From an uncultured Collinsella sp. (GTDB taxonomy: Bacteria; Actinomycetota; Coriobacteriia; Coriobacteriales; Coriobacteriaceae), in NCBI GenBank assembly GCA_958447445.1, contig CAUDAE010000076.1, positions 1 to 9,292 of the forward strand: 9,292 nucleotides of DNA, in the 5' to 3' direction. The notes beneath the pieces are model-generated. The model saw nothing but the letters and a program-made list of their open reading frames with translations, was not told the DNA's origin and ran no database searches. Of the stretch, positions 1-6,625 are shown piece after piece. The position numbers and the translations under genes are program-made. Numbering within the stretch: position 1 is the first letter of the stretch; every line of letters begins with the position of its first letter.

Positions 1-750
1 CGGATTCGTGGCGCCGAAATCCTCGACGACGCGCTTGTAGACCACGGTCGGCGCATCCTTGCCCTCACGCGGCACGGTGTAGCCATGCGGCGAGCAGGGC
101 TCGTCGTGACGAACCTCATAGAGCGACGGCACGTAGTTGCCAGCAATGGATGCAAGCTGCTCGACAATCTGCGCGCGCGGGACTCCTTCATCACGCAGGC
201 GGCGATGCAGCTGGCAGGTCTCGAGCAGCGATTCCTCGCCCTCACCGATGAGGATGGCATCGAAGAAGGCCGCGTACGGCTCGGGGTTGTACACCGAGGG
301 GCCGCCGGCGATGATAATGGGGTCGTCCTCGGTGCGGTCAGCCGCTAACAGCGGAATACCAGCGAGGTCGAGTGCCTCGAGGAAGTTCGTCACCGCCATC
401 TCGTGCGGCACATGCAGGCCGACGATATCAAACGAAGCAACCGGCGCTGCACCCTCGAGCGAGAGCAGCGGAATGCCTGCCTCGCGCATGGCGTCACCCA
501 TATCGGGCCACGGCACATAGCCGCGCTCGCAGGAGATGCCCTCGGCCTGGTTAAGGATGTTGTAGAGGATGGCGATGCCCTGGTTGGGCAGACCGACCTC
601 GTACACATCCGGGTAGATCAGGCAGCAACGGTAGTCGGCATCGGCCTTGGAAAGCGTGCCCCACTCGTGATCGATATAGCGACTCGGCTTCTCGACCTTG
701 GCGAGCAACGGCTCAATTAAATGAAAACAGTCTTGGTATGCAACGCGCAA
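1..750 (-). CDS. B12-binding-type radical SAM protein, N-terminal 250 residues (3' end outside window)
   Basis: The visible 250 residues match the N-terminal half of the TIGR03960-type radical SAM family, whose biochemical role is not established. Telling features are the opening block KVEKPSRYIDHEWG (residues 18-31), YPDVYEVGLPNQG (46-58), a B12-binding-like Rossmann region with SFDIVGLHVPHEM (106-118), and the family signature IIIAGGPSVYNPEP (145-158) followed by FFDAILIGEGEE (162-173). The radical SAM CxxxCxxC cluster is not in the visible part and should lie beyond the left edge. The start is a TTG with AGGGG seven bases upstream; the frame has no ATG or GTG near the family N-terminus. 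It begins 10 bases after the DUF697-like gene, so the two are probably co-transcribed. In many genomes this family sits just before a TIGR03936-type partner, an RNase E/G gene and rplU-rpmA; that is family knowledge, not seen here. Confidence 0.9.
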   Translation of the reverse strand, partial: MRVAYQDCFHLIEPLLAKVEKPSRYIDHEWGTLSKADADYRCCLIYPDVYEVGLPNQGIAILYNILNQAEGISCERGYVPWPDMGDAMREAGIPLLSLEGAAPVASFDIVGLHVPHEMAVTNFLEALDLAGIPLLAADRTEDDPIIIAGGPSVYNPEPYAAFFDAILIGEGEESLLETCQLHRRLRDEGVPRAQIVEQLASIAGNYVPSLYEVRHDEPCSPHGYTVPREGKDAPTVVYKRVVEDFGATNP

Positions 751-757
751 CGGAAAA

Positions 758-762
758 CCCCT
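758..762 (-). promoter_or_regulatory. Shine-Dalgarno deciding the TTG start of the radical SAM gene
   Basis: AGGGG lies seven bases before the TTG at 750. Its first two bases are the last two of the TAG stop of the preceding gene. It is the only good ribosome binding site near the family's expected N-terminus and so fixes the TTG start. Confidence 0.7.
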
Positions 763-1690
763 AAGCTGCGAGATCGGATGCGTCTTGGTAGGACGCCATA
801 GGACGGGTAGCGCCTGCGACCGTGGTCACCAGATCGCGAACGCGGGAGAACGTGGCAGTGACCACCTCGTTGGCACGGCTGTAGTCGACATCGCGCTCGT
901 AGAGCGAAACGAGCGCACGGCCCATGCCATAGGTGCCCGCGGCGGCAGTGAGCGCCTTGACGGCAAACCCAATATGCGGCGTCTGCTTGACGAGTGCGCG
1001 GGTGACCGCGCGGATCACAAGACCGCCGGCAAGCACGCCCGCGACCTCGTAGCCACGCTCGGGTTTAATGCCGCGTCCAAAGACGGCAGCGAGCTCAAAG
1101 AGCATGCCCACCTGCGCCAGCGCCATAACGGGATAATCGGCGCCCGGCAAAAACACCAGTGCACCGGTCGCCATATTGGTGAGCGCGCACGAGGTGATGA
1201 TACGGTTGGCCGCCGCGATGCGCATGAAGGCAAAGTTCGCCGCAAAAGCCGTTTCCTTGTCGGTGCGATCGAGAATCCAGCGGGCAAGCGTCTCGAGCAG
1301 ATACGTCTTATCGATTGCCGCTACCACGCCGAGCCTGGGCGTGGCCTCCTCGATAAACGGCCCCTCCACAGCAGACTCGGCAAGCACGCACACGGGCGCG
1401 CCGGCGATCACGAGCTCCTGCACGGCACTCTCCAAGCGGTCGGAACCACACGAGAGCACCAGCACCACATCGGTATCGGTCTTTGGAGCAATTCGCTCCT
1501 CCCCCAGACGCTCGACGCGCACAATGCCCGAGGTCGTCTGCGGCACAAAGGCGTCACGCACCGTCTCGGCCAGAAAGCGCGAGGCGGACGAATCCAGATA
1601 GACCGAGACGCGCACCGGCGTATCGGAATCCTTCTTAACGGACGCGCCCATCTTAAAAGCGCGGGTCAGCTTATCTACGGGAATTTTCAT
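761..1690 (-). CDS. DUF697-like membrane-associated protein, possible P-loop-less GTPase-like N-terminal domain
   Basis: A 309-residue protein of unknown function. The C-terminal half (about 150-265) resembles DUF697, the membrane domain found in YcjF-like proteins and attached to some TRAFAC GTPases: a run of small hydrophobic residues, LPGADYPVMALAQ (181-193), then AAVFGRGIKPERGYEVAGVL (201-220), an Arg-rich stretch to KQTPHIG (235-241), and an alanine/glycine helix (242-259). Hydrophobic stretches near 166-182, 213-228 and 240-258 may insert in the membrane. The N-terminal part (26-140) alternates strands and helices: VRVSVYL, DVVLVLS, APVCVLAES, RLGVVAAID, then an amphipathic helix. This resembles a small GTPase core but has no GxxxxGK(S/T) and no NKxD. 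The ATG has GGAGGGG six bases upstream. It starts 18 bases after rodA and is likely part of that transcript, so a link to envelope growth is possible but only by context. Confidence 0.72.
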   Translation of the reverse strand: MKIPVDKLTRAFKMGASVKKDSDTPVRVSVYLDSSASRFLAETVRDAFVPQTTSGIVRVERLGEERIAPKTDTDVVLVLSCGSDRLESAVQELVIAGAPVCVLAESAVEGPFIEEATPRLGVVAAIDKTYLLETLARWILDRTDKETAFAANFAFMRIAAANRIITSCALTNMATGALVFLPGADYPVMALAQVGMLFELAAVFGRGIKPERGYEVAGVLAGGLVIRAVTRALVKQTPHIGFAVKALTAAAGTYGMGRALVSLYERDVDYSRANEVVTATFSRVRDLVTTVAGATRPMASYQDASDLAA

Positions 1691-1708
1691 AGCAAACCCC
1701 TCCAGCGG

Positions 1709-2935
1709 TTACGCGGCGCCCGAACGATGCCGCCATATGGATTGTACGATACCCACCGTCAGCAGCTGGATCATCATCGAAGACGAACCAAAGCTAATAA
1801 ACGGTAGCGGAATACCGGTAATCGGCATCATGCCGATGCACATGCCGATGTTCTCGAAGGTCTGGAATGCCCACATGCCGACGATACCTACGCATGAGAG
1901 CCGCAAGAAGAGCGACTCGCACTTAAAGGCGACGCGAATCGTCGAAAAGATCAGCAGCACGTAGAGGCACAGGAGCAAAAAGGAACCGCAAAAACCAAAG
2001 GTCTCGGACAGGAAGGCGAAGACGAAGTCGGTGTGGAACTCAGGCAGAAAGCCGCCGGCCGACTGCGTCGCATGGCCCAAACCCTTACCAAAGAAGCCGC
2101 CCGAGCCAACGGCGATAAGCGACTGCTGCAGGTTGTAGGCATCGTCCGAATCGGCATTATCGGGGTCGATAAAGACCGTCAGACGGTTCATCTGATACTG
2201 CTTGATGAGCACATCGTGGCCGAGCAACGAATCAAAGACCGAATCGAGCGCCAGGACAAGGGCCACCAGGCCCACGAGCAGGGCCAGGGTCGACAGCACC
2301 CATTCGCGGCGTGCACCGCTCATACAAATGACGATGGCGCCCGAAACCAGCACGACCAGGCCCGAGCCCAGGTCGCCCATGGCAACGACAGCCAAAAACG
2401 GAATGGACAGCATGCCGCAGAGCTTGACGTAGTCACGAACGGTATCGATGCGACCGTTATACTGCGAGCCAAGCGTAGCAATAAAGAAGATGGTGATGAG
2501 CTTGGCAAGCTCAACCGGCTGGAATGTCAAGCCGATACCGGGAATCTTGATCCAGCCCGTCATGCCCAGACCGCCCGTATAGGACAGACCCGGAATCTTG
2601 GGCGAGAAGATCACGATCAGGTCGATGACGAGCAACGCCGTCGAGAAATTGGAAATACCGCGCAGATCGGTACGCCAGACCAGCACCGCCAGCACCGCTC
2701 CGATGCCAATTCCAAGTAGATGGCGTGAGAACGAAGCATCGGCCTTAAACTGCGAAGCCGACCAGATAATGATGGCACCGTAGGCGACGAGCGCCACAGT
2801 AGCCACGAGCACACCGATATGCACCTTTTGGCGAAACGTGCCGCGCGAGGCCGAAAGTTGCTTGTTGACGCGGTCCAGGCTGCTGCGAGAGCCGGTCTTG
2901 GTTGAACGGAACAGATCCGCCGGAGAAAAATCCAT
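1709..2935 (-). CDS. rodA: RodA, SEDS-family peptidoglycan glycosyltransferase
   Basis: RodA is the SEDS-family polymerase that builds glycan strands from lipid II during elongation, in complex with PBP2. The 408 residues show a basic cytoplasmic N-terminus (about 1-38) and around ten hydrophobic segments. Family marks are QPVELAK (139-145, with the conserved Glu142), RLTVFIDP (251-258), AVGSGGFFGKGLG (275-287), LPEFHTDFVFAFLSE (297-311) with Asp303 at the position of the catalytic aspartate of RodA, and TGIPLPFISFGSSSMM (373-388) near the end. The usual QPDLG of SEDS proteins is MGDLG here (186-190). The ATG has AGGAGG five bases upstream, overlapping the mrdA stop. Placement directly after mrdA fits the obligate RodA-PBP2 pairing and argues for RodA over the paralogues FtsW and SpoVE. 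Confidence 0.96.
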   Translation of the reverse strand: MDFSPADLFRSTKTGSRSSLDRVNKQLSASRGTFRQKVHIGVLVATVALVAYGAIIIWSASQFKADASFSRHLLGIGIGAVLAVLVWRTDLRGISNFSTALLVIDLIVIFSPKIPGLSYTGGLGMTGWIKIPGIGLTFQPVELAKLITIFFIATLGSQYNGRIDTVRDYVKLCGMLSIPFLAVVAMGDLGSGLVVLVSGAIVICMSGARREWVLSTLALLVGLVALVLALDSVFDSLLGHDVLIKQYQMNRLTVFIDPDNADSDDAYNLQQSLIAVGSGGFFGKGLGHATQSAGGFLPEFHTDFVFAFLSETFGFCGSFLLLCLYVLLIFSTIRVAFKCESLFLRLSCVGIVGMWAFQTFENIGMCIGMMPITGIPLPFISFGSSSMMIQLLTVGIVQSIWRHRSGAA

Positions 2936-2940
2936 CGCAA

Positions 2941-2946
2941 CCTCCT
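2941..2946 (-). promoter_or_regulatory. Shine-Dalgarno of rodA fused to the mrdA stop codon
   Basis: A consensus AGGAGG lies five bases before the rodA ATG, and its first two bases are the last two of the mrdA TAG stop. Such an arrangement commonly gives translational coupling; the coupling itself is inferred. Confidence 0.75.
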
Positions 2947-5014
2947 ATCGAACCGAAGAATCGCCCGAGGCCGAAGAGGTATCGGGCTCGCCATAAATCA
3001 CGCCGAGCACGTCGCGCACGACATGCATCGCGGTATCTGAGCCGCCGCCGCCCTGCTCCAGGACAGTAGCGATGACATACTTGGGGTCATCGGCCGGTGC
3101 ATAGGCGCAGAACCACGCGTATTCGTCCTCGCCGCTTTTCTCGCCCGTGCCCGACTTGCCGTATACCTGCGGCGTCAGGGTGCCAAAGTGCGCCGCCAGG
3201 GACGTCGATGCCGTGTAAATCACGTCGTGCATGCCGTTGCGAACAAGAGCCAAATCCGAATCGCTGTTGATCTTGGCCACCAAGCGCTTCTTCTTGCCCT
3301 TGCCGTTGTACTTATAGGCATCGCCGTCGCCATCGCGCGACACGGCAGACAAAAACACGTGAGGCACGTACTGTTTGCCGCCGTTGGCAAGACCCATATA
3401 GGCACACGCCATCTGCAGGGGCGTCACCAGACTGTCACCCTGACCGATGGCAATGTTGGTCATATCGCCGGCATTCCACTTGCGGTCCTCGGCAGAGGCG
3501 TCGGTGAAGTACGACTCTTTCCACTCGGCATCGGGAATACGGCCCGCGCCCTCACTCGGCAGATCGATACCGCAGGTCTTGCCTAGACCCCAGCGACGAA
3601 AGACCTCCTGCAGGCCCTCGGGATGTTGCTCGTCATAAAAGAACGCCTTGCCCATGTCGTAGAAGACGGGGTCGCACGAGTTGGCGATACCCGACTGCAG
3701 CGTCATGGTGCCGTGGCCAGACGTCAGCCAGCAGCGCTTGCCCCAAGCCTTGCCCAGGCCCGTCCAATAGCCCGTGCAGTTGGTTGTCTGCGTTGAAGTG
3801 TAGGTTCCAAACTCAAGACCGGCCAGCGCCGAGAGCGGCTTAATGGTCGAGGCCGACATGTACTGTCCGCTAATGGCGCGGTTGAGCAGCGGGTGCGAAC
3901 CCTTGTCATCATTGAGCTCGGTCCACACGTCATTTGAGACGCCGCCGATAAAGACGGACGGATCGAACTTGGGCTCGCTCGCCATGCCCAGGATCTCGCC
4001 ATTGTTGGGATCGAGACACACCACAGCGCCGTTGCCGGCATTGCTGTAGCCAGTGGTCTTGGCAAGCTCGATAGCGCTCGCCAGTGCCGTCTCGCAGGCC
4101 TGTTGGATCTTAAGGTCGAGCGTGAGCTTAATGTCGGAGCCGGCCTTCGCGGGCACGGCGCCGGCCTGACCGGTCACATTGCCCGAGGCATCGACCTTGA
4201 CGGTCTGCTCGCCACGAATACCCTGCAGCAGGTTTTCGTAGTAGCTCTCAACGCCCGCCTGGCCCACGATACCGCCCGACTGGTACGTAATCTTGCCAGC
4301 AGAAGCATCATCATCCCCAGAGGTTTTCTTATTCTGGGCCTCGAGCTGCTCGGAGGTAATGGTGCCGGTATAGCCCAAGATATGGCATGCCGTCTCGCCA
4401 TATGGATACTGGCGCTCGGTACGCTCGGCAATCTTGACGCCCGGGAACTCGCCGGCATGCTCCTGAATATAGGCAACCGTGGAGCGACGGACGTCCGTCG
4501 CGATGGTATGCAGGCTCTGAGCGCCCTCTGTATTGTCCTGAATATTGCGAAGGACCGCCACGTAAGGCATTCCAAGCACGTTGGCAAGATGGCGAACCAG
4601 GACCTCATCCTCGGCAAGGTCGCGGTAGGCCACGACAGCAAGTGAGGGACGGTTCTGGACAAGCGCCACGCCATTGCGGTCGAGGATGCGGCCGCGCACA
4701 GCAGGAGTGGTAACGGTGCGAGTCTGATTACTATTGGCCTGCTTCTCGTAATAGTCCGACGAGACCATCTGCATGCCCCACAGCTTGACGGCGAGCGCCG
4801 CAAACATCGCGCCCACACCCGTGGTGAGGATGGAAAAGCGGCCCTTAAAGGCGGTCGCCGCGGTATTGCCCTCGCCCTCGGTGGCGCGCGGGGCCGTTCC
4901 ATGCTGCGTATCGTAGGTAAAACGGGAATCGCCACGACGCATGATGACCAGCGCGACCACGATGGCCACAACCAGCACGATACCGGCGATAATAACCGTC
5001 AACTGGGAAGACAT
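2945..5014 (-). CDS. mrdA: Penicillin-binding protein 2, class B transpeptidase of the elongasome
   Basis: PBP2 crosslinks peptidoglycan during lateral growth and activates RodA. The 689 residues contain the canonical membrane helix at about 61-82, followed by the class B dimerisation/pedestal domain starting TPAVRGRILDRNG (103-115). The transpeptidase domain carries SxxK as STIK (Ser389 nucleophile, Lys392), SCD (446-448) as the SxN-type motif, and KSGT (620-623). A Cys412-Cys428 pair flanks the tryptophan-rich loop before GHGTMTLQ (433-440), as in other PBP2 proteins. An additional strongly hydrophobic helix at about 6-25, followed by RR, precedes the canonical one, giving two predicted membrane passes. 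The residues before the nucleophile are MSA instead of the common PG. The ATG has AGGGGAGG seven bases upstream, beginning in the mreD stop. mreD lies before it and rodA after it in one compact operon. Confidence 0.96.
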   Translation of the reverse strand: MSSQLTVIIAGIVLVVAIVVALVIMRRGDSRFTYDTQHGTAPRATEGEGNTAATAFKGRFSILTTGVGAMFAALAVKLWGMQMVSSDYYEKQANSNQTRTVTTPAVRGRILDRNGVALVQNRPSLAVVAYRDLAEDEVLVRHLANVLGMPYVAVLRNIQDNTEGAQSLHTIATDVRRSTVAYIQEHAGEFPGVKIAERTERQYPYGETACHILGYTGTITSEQLEAQNKKTSGDDDASAGKITYQSGGIVGQAGVESYYENLLQGIRGEQTVKVDASGNVTGQAGAVPAKAGSDIKLTLDLKIQQACETALASAIELAKTTGYSNAGNGAVVCLDPNNGEILGMASEPKFDPSVFIGGVSNDVWTELNDDKGSHPLLNRAISGQYMSASTIKPLSALAGLEFGTYTSTQTTNCTGYWTGLGKAWGKRCWLTSGHGTMTLQSGIANSCDPVFYDMGKAFFYDEQHPEGLQEVFRRWGLGKTCGIDLPSEGAGRIPDAEWKESYFTDASAEDRKWNAGDMTNIAIGQGDSLVTPLQMACAYMGLANGGKQYVPHVFLSAVSRDGDGDAYKYNGKGKKKRLVAKINSDSDLALVRNGMHDVIYTASTSLAAHFGTLTPQVYGKSGTGEKSGEDEYAWFCAYAPADDPKYVIATVLEQGGGGSDTAMHVVRDVLGVIYGEPDTSSASGDSSVR

Positions 5015-5021
5015 CTACGGG

Positions 5022-5029
5022 CCTCCCCT
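5022..5029 (-). promoter_or_regulatory. Shine-Dalgarno of mrdA fused to the mreD stop codon
   Basis: AGGGGAGG lies seven bases upstream of the mrdA ATG and shares its first two bases with the mreD TAG stop. It supports the ATG at 5014, which adds the extra N-terminal hydrophobic helix of PBP2, as the true start. Confidence 0.75.
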
Positions 5030-5594
5030 ATTTGAGCTTGCGGGTCTTGGGCTTAAAGCGCATACCCGTCTGGCGTCCGCCACGTGCGGAGAATCCATAG
5101 CCGGACTGCGGCACGACGCCGGACATCAAAAACGGAATGGCAACCAGACCCGTCAGGATCGAGGACGGCAGCGCATGGCCGAAGATCGCCACGACAAAGC
5201 TCGTCTCCAAACCCATAAACAGCAAGATGATGCTGTAGATCACATTAATGACGAGCGCGAAGGCGCCCACGGTGATGCCGCGCGCACTCGGGGTACCGCC
5301 CGTCTGACCGACGGCGCTGTGCACCAGGGCAAAAGAACCCACGGTCAGCAGGAGCGACATAACGCCCACCGGCACGGCAGCGGACAGGTCATAAAACAAG
5401 CCGCTGCAAAAACCGCACACGACGGCACGGGTCGGGTCGCCCGAGAACACGCTTAGGCACAACAGGATAATCATGAAGTTGACGCGACCGCCCGCAATGG
5501 AGATCTGCGGTGCCAGGCCTGCCTGCAGCAGCACGCACACGATGGCGGCGATCACAAACGTACGGGAGCTCATCCCCTGCTCGTGTAGATCCAT
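5028..5594 (-). CDS. mreD: MreD, rod shape-determining membrane protein
   Basis: MreD is a small integral membrane subunit of the elongasome that works with MreC to regulate PBP2-RodA. From the ATG at 5594 it has 188 residues, close to the family norm, with about five hydrophobic segments. The best signature is GFCSGLFYDLSAAVPVGVMSL (about 61-81), matching the family pattern GxxxGLxxDLxxxxPxG. The C-terminus is a basic tail rich in Arg and Lys (about 171-188), expected to be cytoplasmic. The same frame also opens at an ATG at 5600, but AGGGGG would then be only one base away; from 5594 the gap is seven bases, so 5594 is preferred. It starts 11 bases after the mreC stop and ends 13 bases before mrdA. 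Confidence 0.92.
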   Translation of the reverse strand: MDLHEQGMSSRTFVIAAIVCVLLQAGLAPQISIAGGRVNFMIILLCLSVFSGDPTRAVVCGFCSGLFYDLSAAVPVGVMSLLLTVGSFALVHSAVGQTGGTPSARGITVGAFALVINVIYSIILLFMGLETSFVVAIFGHALPSSILTGLVAIPFLMSGVVPQSGYGFSARGGRQTGMRFKPKTRKLK

Positions 5595-5601
5595 GGACAT
5601 G

Positions 5602-5607
5602 CCCCCT
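5602..5607 (-). promoter_or_regulatory. Shine-Dalgarno choosing the second ATG of mreD
   Basis: AGGGGG overlaps the mreC TAG stop. It is one base from the ATG at 5600 but seven bases from the in-frame ATG at 5594, which makes the latter the likely start. Confidence 0.7.
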
Positions 5608-6604
5608 ATTCACTCGAGCCGGAATCGGTCGTCTCGGACGTGTCGGAACTGTCATCCGAGCTCTCGTCCTTCGTCTTGGTCGCAGCATCGCGCGACGTTC
5701 CCTGCGGCGTGCTATTAGCGGTGCTCACGTCCTCATCCGAGGCCGACTGTTCGTCGGTCAGTGAGGTAATGACCAGCACTTCCTCGTTGTTCTCGGCCGT
5801 GGTCTGGGCGCGCACCACAATGGTGTAGTACACATCGTTTGCAGATTTCTCAACCGACGAGACGGTGCCGAGCGGTAGACCCTTGGGGAACACGCCACCG
5901 ATGCCAGAGGTCACGATGATGTCGCCAACCTTAACGTCGGAGTCGACGCTCACGTACTCAAGACGCAGCGTGCCGTCAGCCTGACCCTGCAGCATACCCT
6001 GGGCGCGCGTGTCCTGCACCATGGCGGATACGCCGGAGTTCTCGTCGCCAATCAGGCGCACGGTCGACGTTTTGGCCGAAACCTCGATGATCTGGCCGAT
6101 AACACCGGCCGAACTCGTCACGGGCATGTTGATGGTAAGGCCATCGGCAGAGCCCTTGTCGATCGTGACGGTCGAGGTCCAGGCATCGCCCGAGGCACCG
6201 ACGATACGAGCTGCGGTCGATTTAAGGTTGTAGGTCGACTGCAGGCCGACCAGCCCCTCCAGACGCTCAGCGGTCTTTTGAGCCTCGGAGAGCTCAGCAA
6301 CCTTAGAGGTCAGCTCCTCGTTTTGCTTCTTGAGCTCGTCGAGCGTGTCCTGCGACGCCGTAAGGTTAGAGAACACGTTGCCGATGGCATTGAAAGGAGC
6401 CGCCACAGCCGAACCCACAAAGCGCACCGGCGAGGTAATCGTCGTTACGCCCGAACGCACGGCATGAATCGGTCCTGCCTCGCCCTCGCGGATGTAAAAC
6501 GTGAGCAGCAACACCGAAATCAGGCTGAAAACAATCAACGGGCGCATACCCGTTGATTGTCGCTTGGTATTCAAATTTGTGGAGAAACCCGAAGATCGTG
6601 CCAA
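5606..6604 (-). CDS. mreC: MreC, rod shape-determining scaffold protein
   Basis: MreC is a membrane-anchored extracytoplasmic scaffold that binds and activates PBP2. The 332 residues give a short basic cytoplasmic start, one membrane helix (about 22-37), a coiled coil (about 84-119, LDELKKQNEELTSKVAEL), then the paired beta-barrel domain with ARIVGASGDAW (132-142), DKGSADGL (149-156), GVIGQIIEV (167-175) and the family signature TSGIGGVFPKGLPLGTV (232-248). The last 50 residues (283-332) form a low-complexity acidic Ser/Thr/Asp/Glu tail that most MreC proteins lack in this form. The start is TTG with AGGTGG seven bases upstream; the next in-frame ATG (residue 20) would cut off the basic segment before the helix. 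It lies 21 bases after mreB and 11 bases before mreD. Confidence 0.95.
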   Translation of the reverse strand: MARSSGFSTNLNTKRQSTGMRPLIVFSLISVLLLTFYIREGEAGPIHAVRSGVTTITSPVRFVGSAVAAPFNAIGNVFSNLTASQDTLDELKKQNEELTSKVAELSEAQKTAERLEGLVGLQSTYNLKSTAARIVGASGDAWTSTVTIDKGSADGLTINMPVTSSAGVIGQIIEVSAKTSTVRLIGDENSGVSAMVQDTRAQGMLQGQADGTLRLEYVSVDSDVKVGDIIVTSGIGGVFPKGLPLGTVSSVEKSANDVYYTIVVRAQTTAENNEEVLVITSLTDEQSASDEDVSTANSTPQGTSRDAATKTKDESSDDSSDTSETTDSGSSE

Positions 6605-6611
6605 ATGGAAT

Positions 6612-6617
6612 CCACCT
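6612..6617 (-). promoter_or_regulatory. Shine-Dalgarno deciding the TTG start of mreC
   Basis: AGGTGG lies seven bases before the TTG at 6604, within the 21-base mreB-mreC gap. No comparable site precedes the next in-frame ATG, so the TTG is favoured. Confidence 0.65.
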
Positions 6618-6625
6618 TTTGGAAA

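Noticed and set aside
85..720. Several overlapping plus-strand and minus-strand frames in the left edge region
   Set aside because: The minus-strand frame from 750 to 1 reads as an uninterrupted radical SAM family N-terminus; the others are its shadows.
1..1690. A possible peptide-modification cluster made of the radical SAM protein and the DUF697-like protein
   Set aside because: The radical SAM protein has the marks of the widespread TIGR03960-type family, not of a peptide-modifying enzyme. No precursor peptide, transporter or recognition domain is visible.
785..1807. A 340-codon open frame on the plus strand
   Set aside because: It is antisense to the DUF697-like gene and the end of rodA. 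Its translation is full of Arg and His, and the minus-strand reading gives clear membrane segments and operon spacing.
5594..5600. The upstream ATG of mreD at 5600
   Set aside because: The Shine-Dalgarno would be only one base away; the in-frame ATG at 5594 has normal seven-base spacing.
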